Positions 32,297 through 42,235 of a DNA stretch of 64,000 nucleotides are shown piece after piece (the first letter of the stretch is position 1; each line of letters opens with the position of its first letter). Made by a program: the position numbers and the translations under genes. Location of the stretch: positions 1,054,001-1,118,000 of the forward strand of contig OZ037862.1 in NCBI GenBank assembly GCA_964035575.1, given 5' to 3'. The DNA comes from Rhynchopus sp. YZ270_cl-10. Taxonomy: Eukaryota > Euglenozoa > Diplonemea > Diplonemida > Diplonemidae. Under the pieces are notes generated by a model that worked only from the letters and a program-made list of their open reading frames with translations, was not told the DNA's origin and did no database searches.

Positions 32297-32437
32297 GTGC
32301 CTGCGTCCGCCGATGCACGGTGAGACATTAGCACTTTCAACTTCTTTTTTATAGGTGACTTCACCCAATCTTAGGACATCTCCCCCCCACCCTTTTTTCA
32401 AGGTGACTAAGCACGAGGCTTAGGTTCATCTTATAAA
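32297..32437 (+). repeat. Intron-like dispersed repeat, 3' module followed by 5' module
   Basis: CAGTGCCTGCGTCCGCCGAT and TTAGCACTTTCAACTTCTTT run into a T-tract and ATAG (32355). A weak GTGACTTCACCC copy follows, then a clear GGTGACTAAGC...GCTTAGG module with a perfect 6-bp stem (32407-32412 with 32418-32423). Confidence 0.65.
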
Positions 32438-32568
32438 TTGTTCTTCTTTTTCTTTGATACAGTTAGGTTAGTTTCGTTCCGTATTATTTTTTTTTACCCC
32501 CCATGTAAGTAGTCCCTCTGACTAGGCTGTCATGCAGTTGCCCCCCCTGCCCCCACCCCCCGTCAACC

Positions 32569-32782
32569 CGGTGGGGTCCAGCCTCTGAACTGGAGTCAAA
32601 CGGGAGTCTCAACTAGAGAGTGCAGACTGATAATGGTCATTAGTAAGGCAAAAGAATTTTTCCCAAAAGCCCCGAGCTTTTTGGCGTCCCTGTTAGTAGC
32701 GCTGTCTACTGCAGGCGACAACCAACACCCGCTAGTTGAGACTCCAGCTTTTGGTCCAAGCTCAAGAGGCTGGACCCCACCG
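32569..32782. mobile_element. MITE-like inverted-repeat element, 214 bp
   Basis: Outer arms CGGTGGGGTCCAGCCTCT and its complement are perfect. A second inner pair (GGAGTCTCAACTAG and its complement, near 32611 and 32731) makes the element foldable over most of its length. It has no coding capacity, and I saw no convincing target-site duplication. The family is not known to me. Confidence 0.75.
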
Positions 32783-33055
32783 TGAAAGCAAAAGAGCCCC
32801 CTAAAGGCATTAGCACGTTTTCCTTCTCCCCAACCCCCTTGCCTCAATAATGGATCAGAGAGAATTTCGTGCCAGGGCTTTTTCTAGGGGGGGTAGTTTG
32901 CCTTCATATATTATTCGGAGAAAAATGGTGAGAAATTTTGGGTTGGAGGTAGTACGGAGCTGTTGTTTTCCGTGAGATACAGCGTAATGGAGAGACAGTG
33001 AAACCACAAAAATAGGGGGCAACATTCCTAGAAAAAAAAGCCCTGCCAAAAGGAA

Positions 33056-33130
33056 AGTGGAGATTTGCACAAAAAACTGTGGCAACACAACCGAGGCAAC
33101 TACACTACTCCAAGAATTTATCAAAAAAAA
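33056..33130 (+). repeat. Dispersed ~75-bp family 'TGTGGCAACACAACCGAGGC', copy 2
   Basis: Close match to 31061-31138 and 42160-42235, ending in poly-A. Confidence 0.75.
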
Positions 33131-33932
33131 CCCCCCGATTAAGTACAAACGCCTTAGGGCGGCATTGTGTACAGATCCTACCTCGGTAGGTGATTGTCGA
33201 TAACAAAAAAAAGGAGCGCTGCAACGCAGCTGCACCCAAAGGGGTACCTTTTGATTGCTTTTATTTTTTTTTTTTTTGATGCACTGTTTGGCATCTTCAA
33301 CTCTACCAAGAAAAAAGAATGGAATATTATACACCAACGTTCAAAAGAAAACTTCCCCCCTCTCGAGCGACTATGCGAGCTACAGCATTGTATCAACAGT
33401 TTACCAGGTTTACAAAGGAAAAAATGGTACCCCTCAGGGTAACATCAAGCCCCCTAAGGACGCAAAATTGCCTGAGCGACCGACGACCACGAATTTTTCC
33501 TTGTTTTTTTCTTCTTTTTTTGTGTGTCATCATCATTATGGGAGTTTAGCAGTTCCCAAAAACCTCAGACCGGGTTTCTTCGGTCTGGAACACTGATAAA
33601 CCAGTATCATAAACTCCCCATGGTGTGTTACTGCAAGGAGTGAGAATGCAAAATTAACATCTAGAACAAAGACTTTTTTTGGCCAAATATTGAGTACAGA
33701 CCCTACGTTACCCCCAAGGCAGTGCTGTAAAGAATACGTAATGATACATTGATTGTCGGGATTGGAGTATCCTGTATTCTTACAGCACCAAGGTGGGTGC
33801 TTAGGCGATTGTTGACACACAAAAAAAAAAGAGGAATCAGCAAGGAATCCTTCTCTCATAGTGGTGGTGTTGTTAATATAAGGTGACCAACGAGAAGCTT
33901 TCGGAGTCTTCTTGAACCAACCTTTTATTTAT

Positions 33933-34008
33933 CACTCCGGGGGTTCGACAACCCGCGGAGTGTCAGTGCCTGCGTCCCAGAGGCGTTTGCACTATCAACT
34001 TCACTTTA
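33933..34008 (+). repeat. Intron-like dispersed repeat, 3' module with hairpin
   Basis: A hairpin (CACTCCG/CGGAGTG with an inner GGGTT/AACCC, 33933-33962) leads into GTGTCAGTGCCTGCGTCCCA, GAGGCGTTTGCACTATCAAC and a T-tract. Very close copies lie at 41961-42020 and 43070-43115; weaker ones at 35939-35970, 39190-39286, 48552-48623, 53954-54025 and 61910-61980. Confidence 0.75.
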
Positions 34009-34956
34009 TTTTTGGTGCTTTCATCCGGATGGCTGGCATCATACATTGGTCAGTCGGAGGTGCCTGCATCAGCAATTACCATTTTGTTTTTTTTTTTTTC
34101 TTTTAATGTTACTGCCCCATTACACCCTCCGCCTCCCCCACCTCTTCCTACCCTCCTGCTAACTAAAGAGAAGGCTTTATACCAAAAAAAAAGCCATTTT
34201 TTTTATGTTTCAATTTTTTTTCATTCTCTTTTATGGAATCTTCTCTCAAAGGTCCATAAATCGAATCCCTATTTTTTTTTTCTCTGTATTTTATTAGTGT
34301 GGTATAGAGGTGTGTGCACCGACACGCACAAAAATCATCTTACATTTTTCTTTTTATGTGCGCGAGGTCAAGTCATTTTCTTTTTTTTTTGGTTCCAGCT
34401 ATCTCGAGGGAAACTTTGGAGTGAAACATCCATATTCCCAACCCAGAGCGTTTGTTTAACATTGCTTTAAACAGAAAAAACGAAAAGGGGAGTCTGCAAA
34501 AAAAAAACCGAGCCCAATGTGTGAAAAACAAAAACAAAAAAAAAAAAAAAATGGAAAATAGTGGAGTTCATCCTCGGGTCTACACTAATACAACCAAGTT
34601 TTCAAAAAAAAAATGTTTATTTTCTTCATCTCACCGTATCGTACAAAAGATTCTTAGCAATTGTTGTAAAACCGGTAGGTGGCCTGCTTTTTTTTCTTCT
34701 CCTTGAGTGGTATTTTTTCTTCTCCCTTCTCAATATTCGTCAAATTTTCGCCAATCAACAGCACCATGTCGAAACAGAGAAACCCCCCTTCTCCCCACTT
34801 ATCCAAGCCCTTTTTTATGTGTGATTGATAAAATAAAGATTCGTGTATGCCCCGTGGGTTCCTCAATCGTTTAACAGGATTTAGTCGCTATCTCGAAGAA
34901 GCGGACCTACCTCTTATCAAAGTTACTACAGTGAAATGCAATACAAAAACAGAGTA

Positions 34957-35653
34957 CAGGGTTTCCGCCAAGGGGGACCGGGGGGGACCATGGACCCCCC
35001 CAATATTTTTCCCAGAAAAATCCGGATTTTTACAGGGGTTTGGGGGGGACCATGGTCCCCCCCAAGAAAAATGGGCTTTTGGAGATTGTAGATGACCCCC
35101 CGTGGTCATGCGACCCCACCGTGCAGAGCATTTGGCTCGCTGTGCCAGGAGAAGTGGAAGAAAAAGGGGGTGGCGCAATCTTTTTTAAAAAGGGTAAAGG
35201 TAGCGTACCGTGCGCCTGCGGCGCTGTGTTGCTAGCTATGTGATATTGATATACTTCCATCGATACTTCCGTGCATTGCCCCTTTTTCTAAGGAGGCTTC
35301 GGTGCAAGCGACGGGTAGTTATTACCTATTCCCACTGCAGCACTGTAATGACTGTAGCACCATACAATAGAAAAAGCAAACACCATCACCCTCCACTCTC
35401 ACAAGACCCCTTACCTTGTTAACTTCCACCCCCGACCTCCAAACGAACCACCTCTACCAGACAACACAGCTGTGAAGCTTGACATGGCTGCTATCAAACC
35501 TGGTGCACCCTTCGCCTCTCCACTCTGTGGCCTGCAGGGAGGCGCGCGCGAAGCGCGCGACGACCGCTTTTGCGGGGAGAAAATTTTTTTTTGGGGGGTC
35601 TTTTTGATGGTCCCCCCCAATTCCTGAAACCCCAAATCCTGGCGGAAACCCTG
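34957..35653. mobile_element. Non-autonomous TIR element, 697 bp, 5-bp target-site duplication
   Basis: Terminal inverted repeats CAGGGTTTCCGCCA (34957-34970) and TGGCGGAAACCCTG (35640-35653) are perfect. The element is flanked by GAGTA on both sides (34952-34956, 35654-35658). Subterminal blocks of GGGGGGACC/GGTCCCCCC occur at both ends. No transposase is visible, so the element depends on another. TIR and TSD do not match a superfamily I can name with confidence. Confidence 0.85.
35042..35063. repeat. Perfect 22-bp G7/C7 palindrome inside the TIR element
   Basis: Seven G, ACC, the NcoI-type core CATGG and TCC with seven C read the same on both strands. A GC hairpin GCGCGC-GAA-GCGCGC lies in the same element near 35549-35567. 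Confidence 0.9.
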
Positions 35654-35980
35654 GAGTAGCAAAAAAATAAAAACAAAAAAACAACTGTGGGCTCCTCTAT
35701 CTTTTTTCCTTTTGTGCATTCCTTTTTCAACCGCGTTTTCTTTTTATCCCAAAAAACCCTTTCTCCCGTTCTCAAAAAAAAGTCTGTTCTGTTCTTCTTT
35801 TAGTGTTTTTTTTTTTTTTTTTTTATTGAGAGAGAGCCAAAAAAATTCAAAACCCATTGTGTTCCCGCACGATAAAATGATAGTGGCAAAATGTACACGA
35901 AGAGACACAGTTTCATCTTACAAAAGCTTTCTTTGGAAGTGTCAGTGCTCTGCGTCCCAGATGATGTCTTAAGATGCTAT

Positions 35981-36094
35981 ACGACGGTGAAGTACATGAC
36001 TTGACTTGTGGTTTTACTTTTGGTTTCACCGCTGGCTTACAACAGTAAAACCAAAAAGTAAAACCAAAAGTCAATCCATTTACTTCACCGTCGT
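35981..36094. mobile_element. Short foldback MITE, 114 bp, possible TA target
   Basis: The two ~45-bp halves are near-perfect inverted repeats beginning ACGACGGTGAAGTA and ending TACTTCACCGTCGT, with GGTTTTACTTTTGGTTT and its complement inside. TA dinucleotides lie just outside both ends, as with Tc1/mariner-type MITEs; that link is inference. It sits directly after an intron-like repeat fragment. Confidence 0.75.
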
Positions 36095-36478
36095 GTAGGC
36101 TTTCTCTCTTCCCCCCATCCCACCCCTCTTTGAGGTGCCTATCATCAATGAGTACCTTTAAATCTCACCCAAATTATACATTCCTCCCCCAAAAAAAGGG
36201 TTGTTCTTCAGAGTTGAGGACGACCTACGTCTTATACCTGTAGGGAAAAAGGCTTTTTGGCCCACAATCGAGTACAGAACTTTGTGTTCCGTTTTTTTTT
36301 TTGGAGGCAAAGTGATAAAAAAAGACCTGGTTTAGGTAGGGGAAAGTAGCAGGGGGGAAAAAAAAGCGTCCGAAAAAAAAAAGTTAACACCTCCTCTCTC
36401 CCCTTCAATTTCCCTTCCATTTCTCCATTTACCCCAACACCTTTTTAAAAAAATCCCCTTTAGGAAAACGAACACAAC

Positions 36479-38611
36479 ATGGATACCCCCCGAAAGTACA
36501 CTTCGCATCGCGAGATGAAGAGAGACCGATTGCGCCATCAGGTCTCCATGACCGTGTCCCCCCCTGGTTCGAGCAAATACGACGGGGTAAACCGCCAGGC
36601 AGACCACCGCTATCATACGAAACGCCAGCTTGACGATATGCGCAGCCAGCCAAGCACCCCTTCACGCACCCCTAACTCTCAGGCGCTGGGCAACCACCAT
36701 GCTCACAACCTCATTACCGTCACCGCAACACGCGAGCAAGGGAAAGGTCTTGGCCTCACCTTTGAAAAGCAGGATGGCGAGGCGAGCCTCGTATTGCATG
36801 AGGTAGCGCAGGGGAGCGAAGGGGATAGACTGCATATGGACCGCTTCATTGGGATGCGGCTGCACTCTGTGAACAACATCGCGGTGGCGTCGAACAGCAA
36901 GCTTGCTGCCATCTGCGAGGGCAACACCTCGCTTCTCTTTGCCTTCGAGAACGACGAGAGGGAGCACTCTGCGCCCCCTTCCCTCGCTCTCTCCCACCAA
37001 CGCACCCCACAGCACACCAGCGCTGAACAGCTCCGCGACGACATCCACCGACATAAGGCAGACTTCCAAAGCGAGATGGACCTCGACCTCGGCCACACAG
37101 ACGACCACCGCAAAAGCAGCCACCGCTCCCTCCAACGCGAAATCCGCCGCCACGGTGCCGAAGTCTCCCCCCAATCCTCTGTCCCGAGAGAACACTTCGA
37201 CCCCTACCGCAACGACACCTCCCCCAGGCACACCTCCTACAAGAAGCTGAAGGACGACGTCCGCAAGCACTCCTTCGAAATGGAATACAACAAAACACCC
37301 TCCGAAGCTTCCTCTCGCCGTGCTCCTAGTGGAGGCAGGGGCGGAGGGGGGAATATGCAAATGGCGATTGACAACTTCGGAGCTGCGCAGGAGTATGCGC
37401 AGTTCCCCCCGGATCATGAACACCACCAACACCACTATTCGCATGCAAAGCTGTCTCGCGATATCCGCCACCACCAAGACACGGATATCTCCTCGGAGAG
37501 GGATCGGAGGATGGACACCCCTTCGTCCCTCCCACTCAGCGAAAACGGTCATTCACACCATCAAAGCTATGACCGCCTCAAACAGGACATCAGACGCCAC
37601 CAGGACACTGATATCACACCGGTTGCGCACAACCTTGCGGAACACCGGCCTGCCCCGGCACACCACACTTCCTATAGCCGCCTCGAACACGACATCAAAA
37701 CGCACAACGTCGATCTAGTTGAAGACACGGAGGAATATCTTCGACCACACCAGACCCTCCCGCAAGACGGCCACGAACACTCATACAGCAAACTCTCGAA
37801 GGATGTGAAGCATTGTAGGTCACCTATGCGGAACTATCTCGAAGAAGGAAGCCGTCCCTCCACGGGGCGTGTCATCGGCGACAACGAAGGGATCTTCTAC
37901 AAACGGAACAACGAGGCAGGATCGCCGCAGCACGACCCCACCGTGGCACACCGCTCGCAAAAAAGGTTTGAGGCGGAGAAGAACGACCATTTGACCCCTA
38001 TTGTCGGGTCCTCCTCCGTCCCTTCCCATGCGCATTCTCTCCGTGAAAAGCTTCATGGTGCCCGCCAGACCCATGCCACCGACCTCTTCAAGCCCCTCCT
38101 CGGAAGTTGGGTCTGCGGGGACGGTACCCCATGTCTCGTGGAGGCGGATGGTACTGCATTCTACGGGCCAAGAGGCGTCAACGCACCACCAAACCAACGT
38201 GAAACAGTCACCCTCGCAGAAGGTGGTGGGTTCGAATTGATGGGGACCCGCAGTGAGCAGGTCACGCCGAATAGGGTGGAGTGGGGTGACGGTGATGTGT
38301 GGACGCGTGCGCCAGGTGGGGGTGGGGGTGGGCCCAAGACAATGTCTGCAGTGCTCTACAGGGACTCAAGGGATAAGGTGCTTGGTCTAGTGTGGAAGGG
38401 TGCGTCGACAGTGATCCACTCTGTGCAGGCAGGGTCCACAGCGGACCTCTGCGGGATGAGGGATTACGAAGGGATGAACGTCGTGTCCGTCAACGGTGTG
38501 CACTACCCAGATGCGCATGCGTTTGCAAGTGCGGTGTCCTCTGGGGAACTCAGAGATGCGCCCGAGCTGCGATTCGAATTTGAAAGTGATTTAACCAACG
38601 TTTCTATGTAA
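36479..38611 (+). CDS. Two-PDZ protein with H-x-Y-x-x-L-x-x-D-I repeats
   Basis: 710 aa in one exon. The start follows a polypyrimidine tract and TTTAG by 15 nt. PDZ-like domain 1 spans about 78-157 with the loop GKGLGLTF. The middle (about 170-450) has at least seven copies of a degenerate repeat of the form H-x-S-Y-x-x-L-x-x-D-I-x-x-H (SYKKLKDDVRKH, SYDRLKQDIRRH, SYSRLEHDIKTH, SYSKLSKDVKH), with an early relative at the N-terminus (HREMKRDRLRH). Around 535-615 is an uncharacterised segment LLGSWVCGDGTPCLVEADGT. PDZ-like domain 2 is C-terminal (about 628-707) with VLGLVWKG and the phrase YEGMNVVSVNGVHY. The repeats are His- and charge-rich and probably alpha-helical. Likely an intracellular scaffold; partners unknown. 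Confidence 0.85.
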   Translation: MDTPRKYTSHREMKRDRLRHQVSMTVSPPGSSKYDGVNRQADHRYHTKRQLDDMRSQPSTPSRTPNSQALGNHHAHNLITVTATREQGKGLGLTFEKQDGEASLVLHEVAQGSEGDRLHMDRFIGMRLHSVNNIAVASNSKLAAICEGNTSLLFAFENDEREHSAPPSLALSHQRTPQHTSAEQLRDDIHRHKADFQSEMDLDLGHTDDHRKSSHRSLQREIRRHGAEVSPQSSVPREHFDPYRNDTSPRHTSYKKLKDDVRKHSFEMEYNKTPSEASSRRAPSGGRGGGGNMQMAIDNFGAAQEYAQFPPDHEHHQHHYSHAKLSRDIRHHQDTDISSERDRRMDTPSSLPLSENGHSHHQSYDRLKQDIRRHQDTDITPVAHNLAEHRPAPAHHTSYSRLEHDIKTHNVDLVEDTEEYLRPHQTLPQDGHEHSYSKLSKDVKHCRSPMRNYLEEGSRPSTGRVIGDNEGIFYKRNNEAGSPQHDPTVAHRSQKRFEAEKNDHLTPIVGSSSVPSHAHSLREKLHGARQTHATDLFKPLLGSWVCGDGTPCLVEADGTAFYGPRGVNAPPNQRETVTLAEGGGFELMGTRSEQVTPNRVEWGDGDVWTRAPGGGGGGPKTMSAVLYRDSRDKVLGLVWKGASTVIHSVQAGSTADLCGMRDYEGMNVVSVNGVHYPDAHAFASAVSSGELRDAPELRFEFESDLTNVSM

Positions 38612-39756
38612 AGAGAAAGGGAAAAAGGGGGAGGGGTTTTTTGAGTGGAAGGGAGAGAGGAAAAGTGTTTATTGTTCGTTTTGTTGTTTTTTTTGAAAAC
38701 ATTGGAAACGAAAAGGTTTGTTGTGCATGACAGTGAAAAAGTTGTGAAAAATGGCCACACGATGATGTGGTTTTAGCAGATGTTTTTGTGTACCCAAGAA
38801 CTCACATTCATCTTTTTAGTGGTCATTTTGTTTTTGTTTTAGTATAGTTTGTTGGTGAAGGTTGCTGCAGTGAGGCTTTCGTATCTTCCCAATTTTTTTC
38901 TTCATTTTTTAGTTTCCTCTGCTCTGTACATTGAGGGCGGTACAAAGTCCTCCACCCCAGTTCAAAGAAATTAGTTCGCCGTGCTACACGTATCGTCGAT
39001 TACTCAACCCTTATTCAGAGAGAAAATGTATATTTTTTATGTAGTTCCCCCCACCCAAACGAACCGATTTTTTTTTTTTGTTGAAGCGAAAAACCCTTGT
39101 GCACCTATGTACCCCCCCAGTGTTTCACTCTGTCGCCTGCTGCCTTGAGTCGCACATATATTTTTACATTGTTGATAAGAGTACCCCTTTGTGGTTCGAT
39201 AACCCCGCGGGGTTTTCGGTGCCTGCGCCCACAGAGGCGTTTTGTACTTACATTGTAACAACTTCCATTTTTTTTGTTTTCAGTCAAAACAAAATCAATG
39301 GCGTGAACAGAGCTAAACCATGCCTACGGAAGGCCGTACAACCCATCACCCTCTCCCCGCACCCCCTGGTTGGGGCTAGTTTAAGGGCACTAAAAGATAT
39401 TCCTCTGACTCCCTCTTTCCTCCCAGTCACCAAAAAAACACCAACCTGCAAGTCACCTCTCAGTGAGGCAGTAGGGTTTACCTTCCCCCAAACGAAAGTA
39501 CACCGCATAGGCAAAGTTTAGAGCAATCTAAAATGCTGGCAAAATGACAAAAGCCAAAAGCAATGAGAATAGAGAATCAACCAGTCATCCTTTTTTTTTT
39601 TTTGTTTTTACCACCATTTTTTCCCCCCTAGAAAGCACACCACAGGAGAAATAACTGAGGAGTTTCCCCCCCCCCTCCCTCTTTCCCCCTCTAGTCGCTG
39701 CAGGTTGTGTTTTTAGTGGTTCTTAGTTGTCTCCTTGCAGGAGAGTCTGACGTGCG
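38612..39756. other. Intergenic between PDZ and CCCH genes
   Basis: T-rich, no convincing gene. Contains an intron-like repeat 3' module at 39190-39286 that ends GTTTTCAG, and a polypyrimidine tract ending TTGCAG at 39740, 16 nt before the next start codon. Confidence 0.6.
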
Positions 39757-41421
39757 ATGCAAATGACGTCGATGCAGGCTGGGGGGATGCTACCTGGTCA
39801 GCAGATGCAGCAGATGCCACCACAGAACGTTCAGCATATGCAACAGCAGCCTCAGCAGCAGCAACAACAACAACAACAACCACAGATCGTCAGCCCACCA
39901 CAGCATCATCTACAGCAGCAGATCCCGCAGCAAATCCCACAGCAGCAACAGCCGCAACAGCAACAGCAACAACAACAACAACAACAGTTCCAACACATGC
40001 CACACCAAATACAGCCTCAGGTGCAGCAGATGAATATGTACCCACAACAGGTGCCTCAGATGCAGCAGCAGCAGCAGCAGCAACAACCACAACAGCTCCA
40101 ACAACAACCACAGCAGCAGCAGCCTCCGCAGCAACAGATGCAGCAGCCGCCACAGCAACTCCAATCGCCGCCTCAGCAGAATGTCGCGCCGCAGCAGCAG
40201 CAGATGTGGATGTTGAACCCGCAGCCCGGTGTGTCGCCTGCTCCTCTTCAGCCTGATGTTACCTCCCCTACGCAGAACCACCCTGCGTCGTACCCTGTCT
40301 CCCCTGTCAGCGTTGGGCTTGGTGGGGTGCCGAACGTCCCCATCCAATCGCTTCCCATGCAGCCACAGCAGCCCCCTCAGATCCAACACCAGCAGCCGCA
40401 GCAGCTGCAGCCGCGGTACTACAACTCCCCGCCGAACCAAGGGATCGACAATGGGAATATGGCGCAGGTTGCTATGTCGAACCCGATGCCTCAACAGCAG
40501 ATGCAGCCACAGATGCACCAACCGCAACAGATGCCACAGCAGATCCCCCCACAGCAGCACCAATACCAACAGGGCATGCCCATAGCGGGGATGCCCGCTA
40601 CCTCCCCTCCGACATCGCCGCATGTTGCCTGCAATATCCCTGCACAGCCGCCACAGCAGGTCACCTCCCCAGGTGGGGGTAATCCGAACCCAGGGCTGCC
40701 GCCGCGGCCGCATGGGTTCCTTTCGGTTTCCTCGCCGAACTCAGTGTTGATGGGGTCGAACCCGCACACCCAAGGTGTCATCACACCGAGCAAAGGGGTG
40801 CGCATTGCGTTTCCACCACACACCACTGCGTCACCTATGTCGGCCTCTCCAGGATGCCCTCCTAGTCTTGGCGGGTCATTGAGTTTGGGTGGCAGTGGAA
40901 AGATCACACTTCCTCCATTGGACGACAGCGATGACGACGAATATTCCAACGACGATTTAGACCATTACATCATGGACGGAACAGGCGTGGTCGAGAATGC
41001 AGATGCAGAAGGGGAAGGGGAGGATGACGACGAATACCCAGATGAACAGCAGGAGCTTCCTGGGGATGTTATCAGGGCGGCAGCAGCAGCGATGATAGTG
41101 AAACGTCCTGGCGCAGTCGATGTGAGCCACCACGAGGAGGCAGAAGGGGACAGCCCAACGGCAGGGAAGAAGAAGAGCAGACGCAGTGGACGCAGACGCC
41201 GTCTTGACCAGCAGCGCTTCAAAACCGTGCAGTGCCGCAACTTCAACAAAAACGGATGTGCATTCGGAAACGCCTGCGCCTTTGCGCACGGCGACTCCGA
41301 GATCGTACCCGAGCAAGAAGGTGGAGACGGTGGCAGTGGAGGCAGCGCTGCAGGAGGCAACGACACGCCCCCTGCGGACAACGGCCCAAACCCCTCAGCG
41401 CTCGCGGCGCTTAAGGTATGA
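39757..41421 (+). CDS. Gln-rich CCCH zinc-finger protein
   Basis: 554 aa as read. The N-terminal 170 residues are glutamine runs mixed with Met/Pro, and Gln/Pro/Met-rich sequence continues to about 300. An acidic stretch follows (DDSDDDEYSNDD near 388). A basic stretch GKKKSRRSGRRRR precedes one CCCH finger at C493, C501, C507 and H511 (CRNFNKNGCAFGNACAFAH; spacing C-x7-C-x5-C-x3-H), the RNA-binding TIS11/kinetoplastid ZC3H type. The role is probably mRNA binding or decay control with a self-associating Gln-rich domain; this is family-based inference. The frame ends at GTATGA just after AAG, which also fits the local 5' splice consensus, so a further exon is possible; I could not find one. 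Confidence 0.82.
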   Translation: MQMTSMQAGGMLPGQQMQQMPPQNVQHMQQQPQQQQQQQQQPQIVSPPQHHLQQQIPQQIPQQQQPQQQQQQQQQQQFQHMPHQIQPQVQQMNMYPQQVPQMQQQQQQQQPQQLQQQPQQQQPPQQQMQQPPQQLQSPPQQNVAPQQQQMWMLNPQPGVSPAPLQPDVTSPTQNHPASYPVSPVSVGLGGVPNVPIQSLPMQPQQPPQIQHQQPQQLQPRYYNSPPNQGIDNGNMAQVAMSNPMPQQQMQPQMHQPQQMPQQIPPQQHQYQQGMPIAGMPATSPPTSPHVACNIPAQPPQQVTSPGGGNPNPGLPPRPHGFLSVSSPNSVLMGSNPHTQGVITPSKGVRIAFPPHTTASPMSASPGCPPSLGGSLSLGGSGKITLPPLDDSDDDEYSNDDLDHYIMDGTGVVENADAEGEGEDDDEYPDEQQELPGDVIRAAAAAMIVKRPGAVDVSHHEEAEGDSPTAGKKKSRRSGRRRRLDQQRFKTVQCRNFNKNGCAFGNACAFAHGDSEIVPEQEGGDGGSGGSAAGGNDTPPADNGPNPSALAALKV

Positions 41422-41960
41422 CATAGTGCAGTTTTGAAGTTTGAACAAAGTAAAACATTGCATTTAACACAAAAAAAATACACAGAGGGCCCCGCAACAG
41501 AGCTGTAAAGTGGACCCACGAAGGCAGTCATGCCCAGCAGTGATGCCTGCGTCTGTGGTGTCATAATGATCTCCTTCAATGCTTTCTTGTACTACGTGTA
41601 TTGGGGTAACACATAGATCAGAGTGCTTAGTGCAGGAGGAGGAGGAGGAGGAGATGTATCTCAGAGTGAACCACGAAATGGAAGCACCTCGTGGAAAGGG
41701 ATGGGAGAGGGAGGGGGGGGGGGAGTCATTGTGATATGTCGGGCCGTTTGATTTCGAATGTTTCAATAAAAAAGGGGGATGGGATGAAATAATCTTTTTA
41801 AAGATGTGCTAAAACAAAGGGTTGGTTGGAGGAGAAAATGTTGGGGGTTTTTTTTGCCGCAGTTTCTGTTTTTCTGCGACTGCAGGTCATCGTATGCAAC
41901 ATTCATTGAGTATTTCACTGATACGATGATTACGATACAATATCGCGCTTCTTTTTCTTT

Positions 41961-42020
41961 TCGCGGAGTGTCAGTGCCTGCGTCCCAGAGGCGTTTGCAC
42001 TACCAACTTCACTTTTTTTC
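41961..42020 (+). repeat. Intron-like dispersed repeat, 3' module
   Basis: Nearly identical to 33957-34008: GCGGAGTGTCAGTGCCTGCG, CCCAGAGGCGTTTGCACTA, CCAACTTCACTTTTTTT. Confidence 0.75.
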
Positions 42021-42159
42021 TCTCCTCCAAAGGTCATACAGCTACTCTACCCCATTACCCTATGCTCATTTCTCTCTCGTTGTAATTGTATTTTTGAGGG
42101 CTTTGTATTTTTCAAGTCAACCTTTTTTTGAAGGTGTAACCCTCCTCGTAAAAAAAACA

Positions 42160-42235
42160 GTGGTGATTGCACAAACTGTGGGCAACACAACCCGAGGCAA
42201 CTACACTGATCCAACAATTTATCAAAAAAAAAAAA
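42160..42235 (+). repeat. Dispersed ~75-bp family 'TGTGGCAACACAACCGAGGC', copy 3
   Basis: Same order of blocks as at 31061 and 33056, with poly-A end. Confidence 0.75.

Larger units (their letters stand above)
30991..32568. other. Intergenic, T-rich with dispersed repeat fragments
   Basis: No supportable gene. Holds members of three dispersed families listed separately, poly-A and poly-T runs, and a CA microsatellite at about 31889-31907. Confidence 0.6.

Noticed and set aside
33937-33962. tRNA B-box-like GGTTCGA sequences in the intron-like repeats (also 39196)
   Set aside because: The surrounding sequence does not fold as a tRNA T-arm and no A box or acceptor stem is present.
36662-37552. 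296-codon minus-strand frame inside the PDZ gene
   Set aside because: Antisense shadow of a gene with two PDZ domains and a clear repeat pattern.
39078-39521. 147-codon frame upstream of the CCCH gene
   Set aside because: It crosses an intron-like repeat module and a T-tract; the translation shows no domain and no sensible start.
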